Source: Actinoplanes sp. M2I2 (GTDB lineage: Bacteria; Actinomycetota; Actinomycetes; Mycobacteriales; Micromonosporaceae). From it: a stretch of 64,000 nt of DNA. Below the pieces are notes generated by a model, which saw nothing but the letters and a program-made list of their open reading frames with translations, did no database searches and had not been told where the DNA came from. This document shows, one piece after another, positions 8,207 through 16,872 of the stretch (positions are counted from its first letter, which is position 1; the number at the start of each line of letters is the position of its first letter). The translations under genes were made by a program, and so were the position numbers. The DNA is taken from positions 248,001 to 312,000 of the forward strand of contig NZ_JALPVJ010000001.1 of NCBI RefSeq assembly GCF_023544445.1. The letters run 5' to 3'.

Positions 8207-8440
8207 GGCCGAACCCCCCGGTTCATCGAAGACCGGGGCAGACTACCGAGGATCGGCGAGGGCCGAGCGCCCCCTGTGGACAACTCTGTCCACAGTCCCA
8301 GCGGACGGCGCCGCGCCGATGTCGAGCAGCGCGCGAGCGCGGCCCGCCGACTTCAAGCAGCGCGCGAACGCTGCCCGCCGATGTCGAGCAGCGTGAACGC
8401 TGCCGCGCGGGGGAGCGCAGTGCCGAGTCGCCGGATGGGC

Positions 8441-9223
8441 CTATCGGCGGGCCAGCCAGACCGTGCGCTCGGTGCGGACAGTGAGATCGTCGCGGGCGGG
8501 CAGGCCGGTCACCAGCCGGTCGAAGGCGGCCAGATCGGCCGGAGACAGGCGGTCCTCCAATTGGTGGCGCATGCGGGCCAGGGAGACCTCGGCGTAGCGG
8601 GCAGTGGTCGCCGCCGGGGGCTTGAGGGCGATGTCGAAATGCCGTTCGGTGACGCCCGTGAAGCCGGCCCGGGTGATCTGCTCGCCCCAGTTCTCGTGAA
8701 AGTGAAGCCCGGCCTCGTGTCGGAGCTTGTCTCCTTCGGTCTGGACCAGGTCCTCGAGGGCGGCGTCGGCGGTGCCGGTCAGGAAGCGGGGGAACGAGTT
8801 CAGCTCGGCGATCACCAGCAGTCCGCCCGGCCGCAGCGCGGCGTGGGCCGAGGCGAGCGCGCGGGCCGGGTCGGCCATGTGGTGCATCGACGAGGCGGCC
8901 CAGATGACGTCGGCCGGGCCGAAGTCGGGCCACGGCTGGTCGAGGTCGGCCTCGACGGTGCCGATGCGATCGCCCAGCCCGGCGGCCTCGGCCCGGGTGC
9001 GCAGGTGGGCCAGCATCTCGGGGGAGACGTCGACCGCGGTGACGCGCGAGCCGGGCAGCTCGCGGGCCAGGGACAGCGAACCGGTGCCGCTGCCGGCGCC
9101 CAGGTCGATGACGCGCGGCCGATCGGCGGCCTCGCGGCCGACCCAGGTGATCAGGTCGTGGTGGTATTCGTGCAGGACCTCGGCGTCCAGGTCGAGTATT
9201 TCGATCATGTGGTTGTGAGCCAT
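8441..9223 (-). CDS. SAM-dependent methyltransferase, class I
   Basis: This 260-residue Rossmann-fold methyltransferase carries motif I (VIDLGAGSGTGSLSLA, near residue 38), an acidic motif II (VTAVDVSPEML) and the post-core LRPGGLLVIAEL. The substrate is unknown. It is divergent from an XRE-cupin regulator gene with only 47 bp between the start codons, so the two are probably co-controlled. The 234 bp after its stop hold three loose copies of a GCCGATGTCGAGCAGCG-like sequence and no gene. Confidence 0.85.
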   Translation of the reverse strand: MAHNHMIEILDLDAEVLHEYHHDLITWVGREAADRPRVIDLGAGSGTGSLSLARELPGSRVTAVDVSPEMLAHLRTRAEAAGLGDRIGTVEADLDQPWPDFGPADVIWAASSMHHMADPARALASAHAALRPGGLLVIAELNSFPRFLTGTADAALEDLVQTEGDKLRHEAGLHFHENWGEQITRAGFTGVTERHFDIALKPPAATTARYAEVSLARMRHQLEDRLSPADLAAFDRLVTGLPARDDLTVRTERTVWLARR

Positions 9224-9257
9224 GTCCCGACGCTAGCCGCCGCTTGCCGGAAACGCA

Positions 9258-9263
9258 TAGCAT
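9258..9263 (+). promoter_or_regulatory. -10 TAGCAT for leaderless XRE-cupin gene
   Basis: A TANNNT hexamer 7 nt before the ATG at 9271, with no Shine-Dalgarno sequence between. The inverted repeat CTTGC (9264-9268)/GCAAG (9276-9280) straddles the start and could be an autoregulatory operator. Confidence 0.55.
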
Positions 9264-9270
9264 CTTGCGT

Positions 9271-9834
9271 ATGAAGCAAGACCGAGACCTCGAGGCGGTG
9301 GTCCGGCAGCGGATCCGTGGGTTGCGCGTGGCCCGGGGCTGGTCGCTGGACGAGCTCGCCGGCCGCTCGTTGCTGAGCCCGTCGACCCTGAGCCGGATCG
9401 AGACCGGTCACCGGCGCATCGCCCTCGACCAGATGGCCGCGATCGCCCGGGCGCTGGGCGCGACCATCGATCAACTGGTCGAGCCGGAGGGCGACGACGA
9501 CGTGGTGATCCGGCCGCAGCAGCACCCGGAGCGCGGCATCACGACGTGGGTGCTGTCGCGCGGCAGCGGTCAGACGGTCGCCAAGATGCGCATCACTCGC
9601 GCCGTGCCCGCCGACCTCAGAGTGCACCCGGGCCGGGACTGGTTCACCGTGCTCTCGGGCACGATCGAGCTACGGCTGGGCGAGCGGACGATCATGGTCG
9701 AGACGAACGAGGCGGCGGAGTTCTCCACGATGGTCCCGCACGCGTTCGGCGCCCACGGCGGCCCGGCCGAGGTGTTGTGCATCCTCGACCACGAGGGCGA
9801 ACGCAGCCACCTCGACCCCGAGCTGAAGAGCTAG
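9271..9834 (+). CDS. XRE-family regulator with cupin domain
   Basis: This 187-residue regulator has an N-terminal helix-turn-helix (RGWSLDELAGRSLLSPSTLSR, about residues 22-40) and a C-terminal cupin (HPGRDWFTVLSGTIELRLG). The ATG at 9271 is chosen over an in-frame upstream ATG because a -10 TAGCAT sits 7 nt before it. It is divergent from a methyltransferase gene, its likely target. The two XRE-cupin proteins of the window share architecture but little sequence outside the motifs. Confidence 0.85.
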   Translation: MKQDRDLEAVVRQRIRGLRVARGWSLDELAGRSLLSPSTLSRIETGHRRIALDQMAAIARALGATIDQLVEPEGDDDVVIRPQQHPERGITTWVLSRGSGQTVAKMRITRAVPADLRVHPGRDWFTVLSGTIELRLGERTIMVETNEAAEFSTMVPHAFGAHGGPAEVLCILDHEGERSHLDPELKS

Positions 9835-9856
9835 GGCCGGCAGAGAAGCGGGGCCG

Positions 9857-10477
9857 TCAGACCGCCTGGCCGAGCTCGACCCGCGGCTTGGGGACGCGCA
9901 TGCGGCGGAAGGTCAGGCCGCGCATCACGCCGTAGATCTGCAGGGACCCCACGCGCTGGCTGGTCTTGGGGAAGCGCTCGTTGACCAGGCGCTTGACCTT
10001 GCGGGAGATCAGAACGCTGTCGACGATCACGCCGAGCGCCAGGAGCAGCCAGAGCAGGTTGCTGGCCAGCTGGACGGCCGGGATCTGCACCGTCGAGCCG
10101 ATCAGCACGATCAGCGCGCCGCCGAAGAACCAGGTGCCCACCGTCCGGCGGCTGTCGATGATGTCGCGTACCAGCGCGCGCTCGGGACCGCGGTCGCGGG
10201 CCAGCAGGTAGCGCTCGTCGCCGGCCTTCATGCCGGCGGTGGCCTCGGCCCGCTCCACGCGCTGCCGCTCACGCATCTGCTTGACCTGCTCGCGGCGGTT
10301 GGCCGGAGCCGCGGTCTCGGCGCCGACCCGGCGGCCCGGGCTGACCCGCTTGGGCGTGGCCACGCCGAGTTCCTTCTTGCTGGGCGTGTAGCCCTTGGGG
10401 CGCGCCGCCGGTGTCACCTCCTCGACCTGTTCGGGAGTGGCGACGTCGGACTGCTTGCGGCGAAAAAGCGAGGGCAC
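9857..10477 (-). CDS. DUF3043 membrane protein
   Basis: This 206-residue protein matches the actinobacterial DUF3043 family: a charged N-terminus (begins PSLFRRKQSD), a basic region with many Arg/Lys, two closely spaced hydrophobic helices at about residues 118-160 and a basic tail (KVKRLVNERFP). Function is unknown. The GTG at 10477 is chosen because it gives the family N-terminus and lies 6 nt after a TACTCT -10 with no ribosome binding site. It is convergent with the second XRE-cupin gene. Confidence 0.8.
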   Translation of the reverse strand: MPSLFRRKQSDVATPEQVEEVTPAARPKGYTPSKKELGVATPKRVSPGRRVGAETAAPANRREQVKQMRERQRVERAEATAGMKAGDERYLLARDRGPERALVRDIIDSRRTVGTWFFGGALIVLIGSTVQIPAVQLASNLLWLLLALGVIVDSVLISRKVKRLVNERFPKTSQRVGSLQIYGVMRGLTFRRMRVPKPRVELGQAV

Positions 10478-10483
10478 GCTAGG

Positions 10484-10489
10484 AGAGTA
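10484..10489 (-). promoter_or_regulatory. -10 TACTCT for leaderless DUF3043 gene
   Basis: TACTCT (minus strand) is 6 nt upstream of the GTG at 10477. It lies immediately beside the murA terminator hairpin, so the promoter is insulated from read-through. Confidence 0.5.
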
Positions 10490-10493
10490 GCCA

Positions 10494-10524
10494 AGCGGCG
10501 CGGTGTGTTTCACACCGCGCCGCT
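10494..10524 (-). terminator. Terminator hairpin after murA
   Basis: Perfect 14-bp arms (AGCGGCGCGGTGTG at 10494-10507 and its complement at 10511-10524) with a 3-nt loop begin 31 nt past the murA stop. There is no U-tract, as is common in high-GC actinobacteria. Confidence 0.8.
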
Positions 10525-10555
10525 GATAGTGATGAAACGGAGTCCGTCCGGCCGG

Positions 10556-11911
10556 TCAGCGCCGCTCGACGTGCGCGCCGAGCGCGGCCAGCTTCGCTTC
10601 GAAGTCCTCGTAGCCCCGGTTGATCAGGTCGACCCCGTACACCCGGGACGTGCCCTCGGCGGCCAGCGCCGCGATCAGGTGGGCGAAGCCGGCCCGCAGG
10701 TCGGGGATGACCAGGTCGGCCGCGTGCAGCTTGGACGGGCCGGCGATCACCGCGGAGTGCTTGAAGTTGCGGCGGCCGAACCGGCACGGCGTGCCACCGA
10801 GGCAGTCCCGGTAGACCTGGATGGTGGCGCCCATCTGGTTGAGCGCCTCGGTGTAGCCCAGCCGCTGCTCGTACACGGTCTCGTGCATGATCGACAGACC
10901 GCGGGCCTGGGTCAGCGCGACGACCAGGGGCTGCTGCCAGTCGGTCATGAAGCCGGGATGCACGTCGGTCTCGAGCGCGACGGCCTGCAGCTCGTGACCG
11001 GGGTGCCAGAACTTGATGCCGCCCTCGACCGGGGTGACGCCCGGCCGGGCCACCCGGTCGTCGGTAATCTCGAACTCGCCGCCGATCGACCGGAAGACGT
11101 TGAGGAACGTCATCATGTCGGCCTGGCGCGCGCCCAGCACCTCGATCTCGCCCTTGGTCGCGAGAGCGGCGGCGCCCCAGCTCGCGGCCTCGATGCGGTC
11201 GGGGATCGGCTTGTGCTTGTAGCCGTGCAGGCGGGGCACGCCCTGGATCTCGATGACCCGGTCGGTGTGCACCGTGATGATCGCGCCCATCTTCTGCAGC
11301 ACGCAGATGAGATCCATGATCTCGGGCTCGATGGCCGCGTTGCGCAGTTCGGTGACGCCCTCGGCGCGGACGGCGGTGAGCAGGATCTGCTCGGTGGCGC
11401 CGACGCTCGGGTAGGGCAGCTCGAGCTTGGCGCCCTTGAGGCCGTGAGGCGCGCTCAGATGCATGCCCTCGGGCGTCTTGTCGACGACCGCGCCGAACTC
11501 GCGCAGCGCCTGGATGTGGAAGTCGATCGGGCGCGGGCCGATGTGGCACCCGCCGAGGTCCGGGATGAACGCGTGGCCGAGGCGGTGCAGCAGCGGGCCG
11601 CACAGCAGGATCGGGATCCGGCTGGAGCCGGCGTGCACGTTGATCTCGTCGGTGGTGGCGCTCTCGACGTTCGTCGGGTCCATGACGATCTCGCCGTCGT
11701 CGAGCCCGTCGCTGACCTTGACACCGTGCAGGCCGAGGAGGCCGCGGACGACCTCGACGTCGCGGATGCGCGGCACGTCGTACAGGTGGCTCGGCGACTC
11801 GCCCAGCAGGGCGGCCACCATGGCCTTGGAAACGAGGTTCTTGGCGCCACGGACCCGGATCTGGCCTTGCAACGGCGTACCGCCGTGCACGACCAAGACG
11901 TCGTCGGTCAA
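10556..11911 (-). CDS. murA: UDP-N-acetylglucosamine 1-carboxyvinyltransferase
   Basis: This enzyme transfers enolpyruvate from PEP to UDP-GlcNAc, the first committed step of peptidoglycan synthesis, in the cytoplasm. The protein has 451 residues. Visible marks are the GAKN motif (RVRGAKNLVSKAM), the catalytic-loop Cys in GGCHIGPRPIDFH (the fosfomycin target) and the two-fold inside-out barrel pattern. The TTG start at 11911 is chosen because GGAGG lies 5 nt upstream (11917-11921) and it gives the family N-terminus. The frame stays open further upstream without support. The length is that of the longer actinobacterial form. Confidence 0.92.
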   Translation of the reverse strand: MTDDVLVVHGGTPLQGQIRVRGAKNLVSKAMVAALLGESPSHLYDVPRIRDVEVVRGLLGLHGVKVSDGLDDGEIVMDPTNVESATTDEINVHAGSSRIPILLCGPLLHRLGHAFIPDLGGCHIGPRPIDFHIQALREFGAVVDKTPEGMHLSAPHGLKGAKLELPYPSVGATEQILLTAVRAEGVTELRNAAIEPEIMDLICVLQKMGAIITVHTDRVIEIQGVPRLHGYKHKPIPDRIEAASWGAAALATKGEIEVLGARQADMMTFLNVFRSIGGEFEITDDRVARPGVTPVEGGIKFWHPGHELQAVALETDVHPGFMTDWQQPLVVALTQARGLSIMHETVYEQRLGYTEALNQMGATIQVYRDCLGGTPCRFGRRNFKHSAVIAGPSKLHAADLVIPDLRAGFAHLIAALAAEGTSRVYGVDLINRGYEDFEAKLAALGAHVERR

Positions 11912-12115
11912 CGTAACCTCCAGCCGGTGGGCGCACAGGAAAGCACCCGCAAATGATCGAGGGGAAGCAGGGGCGGGTGGGGGTACCCCGTTTCTGCAAC
12001 CGGGTGAGCATAGCGCTGAGTGACAAGGATGCCAGTCGGACAACGCCCAAGAGCCCACGGTTAAGACAGCACAAAGAAAAACGGACCCGAAACGGACCCC
12101 ACCGACTACATACCG
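11912..12115 (-). other. nadA-murA gap and murA leader
   Basis: No gene seen in these 204 bp. On the minus strand it holds a direct repeat of GGGTCCGTTT followed by a T-rich run (possible end of the nadA transcript, but no stable stem) and a candidate -10 TATGCT at 12012-12007, which would give murA a leader of about 95 nt. Confidence 0.4.
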
Positions 12116-13294
12116 TTACGGCAGGGCGAGCATCTGGTCCAGTCCGACACGCGCGTCGGCCGCGGTTTCCTTGTCGACCGTGATGACGTTGGGCACCCGG
12201 CCGGCGACGAGTTCCTCAAGCGTCCAGACCAGGTGGGGCAGGTCGATGCGGTTCATCGTCGAGCAGTAGCAGACCGTCCGGTCGAGGAACATGATCTGCT
12301 TGTCCGGGTGGGCCAGGGCCATCCGGCGCACGAGGTTGAGCTCGGTGCCGACCGCCCAGCTCGACCCGGCCGGGGCCGCGTCCAGCGCCCGGATGATGTA
12401 CTCGGTGGAGCCCACGTGGTCGGCGGCCTGCACGACCTCGTGCCGGCACTCCGGGTGGACCAGCACGTTGACGCCGGGAACCCGCTCGCGCACCTCGTTG
12501 ACGCTGTCCAGCGTGAAGCGGCCGTGCACCGAGCAGTGGCCCCGCCACAGGATCATCTTCGCGTCGCGCAGCTGCTCGTCGGTCAGACCGCCCTGCGGCT
12601 TGTGCGGGTCCCAGAGCACGCAGTCGTCGAGCGAGAAGCCCATCTCGAGCACCGCGGTGTTGCGGCCCAGGTGCTGGTCGGGCAGGAAGAACACCTTGCT
12701 GCCCTGCTCGAACGACCAGTCCAGGGCGCGCTTGGCGTTGGACGACGTGCAGACCACGCCCTTGTTGCGGCCCACGAAGCCCTTGATGTCGGCCGACGAG
12801 TTCATGTAGGTCACCGGGACGATGTCGCCCGCGATGCCCAGGTCCTCGAAGTGCTCCCACGCGGTCTGCACCTGGCCGAGCACGGCCATGTCGGCCATCG
12901 AGCAGCCGGCGGCCAGGTCGGGCAGGATGACCCGCTGCGAGGGCGTGGTGAGGATGTCGGCGCTCTCGGCCATGAAGTGCACGCCGCAGAACACGATGAA
13001 CTCGGCGTCGGGCCGGGCCGCGGCCTGCTGGGCGAGCTTGAACGAGTCGCCCGTGACGTCGGCGAACTGGATGACCTCGTCGCGCTGGTAGTGATGACCG
13101 AGCACGAAGACCCGGTCGCCCAGCGCAGCCTTGGCCGCGGTCGCCCGCGCGACCAGATCGGGGTCGCTCGGGGCGGGCAGGTCGCCGGGGCAGTCCACGC
13201 CGCGCTCGGAAGCAGGATCGCTGCCCCGGCCCAGCAGGAGCAGCGCGGTGGCGGTGTTGGAGGGTTCGGTCCAGGTCGACGTCACGTCAGCCAT
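12116..13294 (-). CDS. nadA: Quinolinate synthase
   Basis: Condenses iminoaspartate with dihydroxyacetone phosphate to quinolinate in NAD synthesis, using a [4Fe-4S] cluster. The protein has 392 residues. Cys residues typical of the cluster sit in FCGVHFMAES, GVVCTSSNAK and HPECRHEV, and the LGHHYQRDEV motif is intact. The ATG at 13294 is the first credible start, although the frame extends through the divergent glycerate kinase gene. nadB and nadC are not adjacent, unlike many actinobacteria, so they must lie elsewhere. Confidence 0.92.
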   Translation of the reverse strand: MADVTSTWTEPSNTATALLLLGRGSDPASERGVDCPGDLPAPSDPDLVARATAAKAALGDRVFVLGHHYQRDEVIQFADVTGDSFKLAQQAAARPDAEFIVFCGVHFMAESADILTTPSQRVILPDLAAGCSMADMAVLGQVQTAWEHFEDLGIAGDIVPVTYMNSSADIKGFVGRNKGVVCTSSNAKRALDWSFEQGSKVFFLPDQHLGRNTAVLEMGFSLDDCVLWDPHKPQGGLTDEQLRDAKMILWRGHCSVHGRFTLDSVNEVRERVPGVNVLVHPECRHEVVQAADHVGSTEYIIRALDAAPAGSSWAVGTELNLVRRMALAHPDKQIMFLDRTVCYCSTMNRIDLPHLVWTLEELVAGRVPNVITVDKETAADARVGLDQMLALP

Positions 13295-13384
13295 CGTCGC
13301 ACAGCTCGGGAAGGCGATCGGTGTGACAACCAGCGCAGCCCCGGCCGGTCCCGGACGCGGGCGCGGCGGCCCGGCGGGAGCTGC

Positions 13385-13390
13385 GACACT
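13385..13390 (+). promoter_or_regulatory. -10 GACACT for leaderless glycerate kinase gene
   Basis: The hexamer keeps the key A2 and T6 of TANNNT and lies 6 nt before the GTG at 13397, with no ribosome binding site between. Confidence 0.4.
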
Positions 13391-13396
13391 CGACGC

Positions 13397-14503
13397 GTGC
13401 GCGTGCTCATCTGTCCTGACAAGTTCGCCGGAACCCTCTCCGCCCCCGAGGTCGCCGAGGCCGTCGTGGCCGGCTGGTCGCGGCCCGACGAGCTGATCCG
13501 GCGGCCGCTCTCCGACGGCGGCCCCGGGTTCATCGAGGTGCTGGCCGGAGCGGTCGGCGGCCGGCGCGTACCGGTGGCCACGGTCGACCCCCTCGGCCGG
13601 CCCGCCGAGGGCGAGATCCTGCTGGCCGGCGCCACGGCGTACGTGGAGAGCGCGCACGCCTGCGGCCTGCACCTGCTGGCCCCCGAGGAGCGCGACCCCA
13701 ACGCGGCCAGCTCGTACGGGCTGGGACTGCTGCTGCTGGCCGCGGTCGAGGCGGGCGCGGCCGAGGTCGTGATCGGGCTGGGCGGCTCGGCGGTCAACGA
13801 CGCGGGAGCGGGCATGCTGGCCGCGCTCGGCGCCCCGCCGGTCGACATCGCCGGCTACGCCCTGCCGTATGGCGGCGCCTATCTGAACGCCGCGGCCGCG
13901 CTCGGCGGAGCGCCCAGGTTGAGGCAGGTCAGCCTGATCGCCGCGACGGACGTGGACAACCCGCTGACCGGCCTGCACGGCGCAAGCAACGTCTTCGGCC
14001 CGCAGAAGGGCGCCAGCCGCGAGGACGTCTACCGCCTCGACGCCGCGCTCGAGCAGTTCGCCGGCGTGCTGGAGAAGGCCTTCGGGGTCACCGAGCTCCG
14101 ACAGGCCCCGGGCGGTGGCGCGGCGGGTGGCATCGGCGCGGCGCTGATCGCCCTGGGCGGCCGGGTCGTGTCGGGCATCGGGCTGGTCAGTACGGCCATC
14201 GGGCTCGAGAAGGAACTGGACGCGGCCGACCTGGTGATCACCGGAGAGGGATCTTTCGACCATCAGTCGCTGCGGGGCAAGGTGGTGGCCGGCATCGCGA
14301 ACGCGGCCCGGGACCGCGGACTGCCCTGCGTCGTGCTCGCCGGGCGTAACGAGACGGGTCATCGTGAGGCCGCCGCGGCCGGTGTGACAGAAACTTATTC
14401 CCTCACCGAGCACTTCGGCAGCACCGCCACGGCGATGAGCGAGCCCGCCCGCGGGCTGCGTGAGCTGGCCGAACGTCTCAGTGAGCAGTGGAGCCGCCCC
14501 TGA
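13397..14503 (+). CDS. Glycerate kinase, GlxK/GarK family
   Basis: Phosphorylates glycerate to 2-phosphoglycerate in the cytoplasm. The protein has 368 residues. Motifs are the N-terminal PDKFAGTLSAPEVAEA, RPLSDGGPGF, the glycine-rich IGLGGSAVNDAGAGML, GASNVFGPQKGA and VITGEGSFDHQSLRGK, all hallmarks of the family. The GTG at 13397 starts the typical N-terminus. The frame continues far upstream through antisense nadA, which is a composition artefact. It is divergent from nadA and followed by erpA, the same order as in mycobacteria. Confidence 0.9.
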   Translation: MRVLICPDKFAGTLSAPEVAEAVVAGWSRPDELIRRPLSDGGPGFIEVLAGAVGGRRVPVATVDPLGRPAEGEILLAGATAYVESAHACGLHLLAPEERDPNAASSYGLGLLLLAAVEAGAAEVVIGLGGSAVNDAGAGMLAALGAPPVDIAGYALPYGGAYLNAAAALGGAPRLRQVSLIAATDVDNPLTGLHGASNVFGPQKGASREDVYRLDAALEQFAGVLEKAFGVTELRQAPGGGAAGGIGAALIALGGRVVSGIGLVSTAIGLEKELDAADLVITGEGSFDHQSLRGKVVAGIANAARDRGLPCVVLAGRNETGHREAAAAGVTETYSLTEHFGSTATAMSEPARGLRELAERLSEQWSRP

Positions 14504-14635
14504 TTCGGGCGGGACCGCGAAGCCCGAACCCCGGACCGGCGGTGAAGTCAACCACCCCGATTGGGAATCGGCGGGAATAGGGCTAGCGTTGGCCAGTACG
14601 GCAGATCATGTCCGCACCTCGCAGGGAGATACACA

Positions 14636-15004
14636 GTGACCACTGAAGCGCACACCGAGTCGGTCGAGGCCACCGCCCCGTCCGGCATCATCCTCTCCGA
14701 CGTCGCCGCGGTTAAGGTCAAGGCCCTGATCGAGCAGGAAGGGCGCGACGACCTGCGCCTGCGCATCGCCGTGCAGCCCGGTGGCTGCTCCGGCCTGCGC
14801 TACCAGCTCTTCTTCGACGAGCGTTCGCTCGACGGTGACGTCGTGAGCGACTTCGGCGGTGTCGAGGTCGTCGTCGACCGCATGAGCTCGCCCTACCTGG
14901 CCGGCGCCACGATCGACTTCGCCGACCGGATCGACGCCCAGGGCTTCACGATCGACAACCCCAACGCGCAGAACTCCTGCGCCTGTGGCGACTCGTTCCA
15001 CTGA
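14636..15004 (+). CDS. erpA: A-type iron-sulfur carrier, HesB/IscA/ErpA family
   Basis: Delivers Fe-S clusters to apoproteins. The protein has 122 residues. The three cluster-binding Cys are visible: GGCSGL near residue 43 and the C-terminal SCACGDSF pair. The GTG at 14636 has AGGGAG at 14622-14627 in front, and an in-frame upstream ATG has no such site. Nearby users of Fe-S clusters include NadA and the QcrA Rieske protein. The divergent cysteine desulfurase nearby may supply sulfur. Confidence 0.9.
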   Translation: MTTEAHTESVEATAPSGIILSDVAAVKVKALIEQEGRDDLRLRIAVQPGGCSGLRYQLFFDERSLDGDVVSDFGGVEVVVDRMSSPYLAGATIDFADRIDAQGFTIDNPNAQNSCACGDSFH

Positions 15005-15043
15005 TCGCCGCGGCATAGCAGAACCAGGCACAGCAGAACCACC

Positions 15044-15075
15044 AGCAGGCCGTCCCGTTCACGGGACGGCCTGCT
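15044..15075 (+). terminator. Terminator hairpin after erpA
   Basis: Perfect 15-bp arms (15044-15058 and 15061-15075) with a 2-nt gap, 40 nt past the erpA stop and 66 nt before the next start. There is no T-tract. Confidence 0.8.
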
Positions 15076-15141
15076 GTGCGTAACTTGCCGGTAGGCTGCG
15101 TACGTAAGCCCCCCTGTTCCCGAATGACCCTGAGGGCCCTC

Positions 15142-16119
15142 ATGAAGATCGCCGTCACCGGCTCGATCGCCACCGACCACCTGATGCACTTCCCCGGGCG
15201 GTTCGCCGACCAGCTCATCGCGGACCAGCTGCACAAGGTGTCTCTCTCGTTCCTCGTCGACGACCTGGTGGTCCGGCGCGGCGGCGTGGCGCCCAACATC
15301 GCGTTCGGGATGGGCAAGCTCGGCCTGCGTCCGATCCTGGTGGGCGCGGTCGGCGCCGACTTCGCCGACTACCGCTCGTGGCTCGAGCGGCACGGCGTCG
15401 ACTGCGACTCGGTGCACGTCAGCGAGGTCGCGCACACGGCCCGCTTCGTCTGCACGACCGACGACGACCTCAACCAGATCGCCTCGTTCTACGCCGGCGC
15501 GATGGCCGAGGCCCGCAACATCGAGCTCACCCCGGTCGACCAGCGGGCCGGCGGCCTCGACCTGGTGCTGATCGCCGCCAACGACCCGGCGGCCATGGTG
15601 CGCCACTCCCAGGAGTGCCGGGCCCGGGGCTACAAGTTCGCGGCCGACCCGTCGCAGCAGCTCGCCCGCATGGACGGCAGCGACGTGCTGACCCTGATCA
15701 GCGGAGCCGAGTACCTCTTCACCAACGAGTACGAGCGTTCGCTGCTCGAGACCAAGGCCGGGCTCACCTCCGAGCAGGTCCTCGACCAGGTACGGATCCG
15801 GGTCACCACGCTCGGCAAGGACGGCGTGGAGATCACCGGGCGCGGCATCGAGCGGATCCACGTGCCGGTCGCGCGCGACGTCATCCCGCAGGACCCGACC
15901 GGGGTGGGCGACGGCTTCCGGGGCGGCTTCTTCGCCGCGATCTCCTGGGGCCTCGGTCTCGAGCGGGCCGCACAGGTCGGTTCGCTGCTCGCCGCGCTGG
16001 TGCTCGAGTCGGCCGGCGCCCAGGAGTACGAGGTCCGCGGCGAGGACTTCGCCAAGCGCTTCGCCGACTCGTACGGCGACGCCGCGGCGGCCGAGATCAA
16101 GCAGTTCCTGCCCGCCTGA
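15142..16119 (+). CDS. adoK: Adenosine kinase, PfkB family
   Basis: Phosphorylates adenosine to AMP in purine salvage. The protein has 325 residues. It closely follows the mycobacterial AdoK type: N-terminus MKIAVTGSIATDHLMHFPGR, HKVSLSFLVDDLV, the RGGVAPNIAF substrate loop, SFYAGAMAEARNI, AADPSQQLARM and the catalytic DPTGVGDGFRGGF anion-hole/base motif near residue 250. The ATG at 15142 matches that N-terminus. It lies between erpA and the respiratory genes, as in Mycobacterium. Confidence 0.9.
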   Translation: MKIAVTGSIATDHLMHFPGRFADQLIADQLHKVSLSFLVDDLVVRRGGVAPNIAFGMGKLGLRPILVGAVGADFADYRSWLERHGVDCDSVHVSEVAHTARFVCTTDDDLNQIASFYAGAMAEARNIELTPVDQRAGGLDLVLIAANDPAAMVRHSQECRARGYKFAADPSQQLARMDGSDVLTLISGAEYLFTNEYERSLLETKAGLTSEQVLDQVRIRVTTLGKDGVEITGRGIERIHVPVARDVIPQDPTGVGDGFRGGFFAAISWGLGLERAAQVGSLLAALVLESAGAQEYEVRGEDFAKRFADSYGDAAAAEIKQFLPA

Positions 16120-16154
16120 CTTTCTCACCGAGGGCCGAAAGAACCGGGGGACCC

Positions 16155-16658
16155 ATGGTGCTGGCCGTCTTCGCCGGGCTCCCCGGTGTCGGTAAGAGCA
16201 CGCTCGCCGCGCGGGTGGCCACCGAGCTGCCCGCGTGCGTGCTCGCCGTCGACACGGTCGACTTCGCGCTCCAGCGCTATGAGGTGGTCGAGCCGAGACC
16301 GGGCTTCGCGGCGTACGGGGCGGTGGCCGCGCTCGCCGAGGTCCAGCTCGGCATCGGCCACCACGTGATCATCGACGCGGTCAGCCCGGTGAAGGCAGCC
16401 CGGCAGCTGTGGGTCGACGTGGCCGAGCGGGCCGGCGTGCCGTTGCGCGTGGTCGAGGTGGTGGTCGGTGACGACGCCGAGCACCGCCGGCGGGTCGAGA
16501 AGCGCTACCAGGCCCGCGACCACGAGGGCGTCCCCGACTGGGTCCGGGTGCTGGAGCGCCAGGCCGAGTACGAGCCGTACCTGGGCCCGCGCCTGGTCGT
16601 CGACACCTTTCTGGCCCGCGAGCCGGTCGGCCCGGTCGTCGACTACCTGAGCCCCTGA
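16155..16658 (+). CDS. P-loop small-molecule kinase-like ATPase
   Basis: This is a 167-residue AAA-type or zeta-toxin-fold kinase with Walker A near the N-terminus (GLPGVGKSTLA), VDTVDFAL after beta strand 2 and HVIIDAVSP as strand 3, then EKRYQARDHEG. Such single-domain proteins phosphorylate small molecules, and the substrate is unknown. The ATG at 16155 has GGGGG just upstream. It follows adoK by 35 bp in the same direction and is probably co-transcribed. Its stop ends one base before that of the convergent tusA gene. Confidence 0.75.
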   Translation: MVLAVFAGLPGVGKSTLAARVATELPACVLAVDTVDFALQRYEVVEPRPGFAAYGAVAALAEVQLGIGHHVIIDAVSPVKAARQLWVDVAERAGVPLRVVEVVVGDDAEHRRRVEKRYQARDHEGVPDWVRVLERQAEYEPYLGPRLVVDTFLAREPVGPVVDYLSP

Positions 16659-16659
16659 C

Positions 16660-16872
16660 TCAGCTGAGCCGGCGCACGTCGAACGTGTGCGGCTCGGGGG
16701 AGCCCACGAACTCCTGGTGCTTCATCCGGCACCATGCCGGGATGTCGTTGGCCGCGGCCGGATCGTCGGCGAGGACCCGCACCACGTCGCCGACCTCGGA
16801 CTTCGTGATGGTCTGGGCGAGTTTGATCACGGGCAGCGGGCACTTCTGGCCCCGGCAGTCGAGCTCGATCAC
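16660..16872 (-). CDS. tusA: TusA-like sulfurtransferase
   Basis: This 70-residue sulfur carrier has the TusA/SirA motif (ELDCRGQKCPLPVIKLAQTI). The Cys in CPLP carries the persulfide. The GTG at 16872 overlaps the stop of the upstream cysteine desulfurase gene by 4 bases (GTGA), so the pair is translationally coupled. The desulfurase is expected to load this protein with sulfur. The final acceptor cannot be told from the window. Confidence 0.88.
   Translation of the reverse strand: MIELDCRGQKCPLPVIKLAQTITKSEVGDVVRVLADDPAAANDIPAWCRMKHQEFVGSPEPHTFDVRRLS

Noticed and set aside
11912..12058. N-terminal extension of murA to a GTG at 12058
   Set aside because: The extension has no relation to MurA and includes the likely promoter. 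The TTG at 11911 has GGAGG at proper spacing.
12233..13396. Open frame on the plus strand running through antisense nadA into the glycerate kinase gene
   Set aside because: High-GC antisense frame. The family N-terminus of glycerate kinase begins at 13397, and the sequence before it has no domain.
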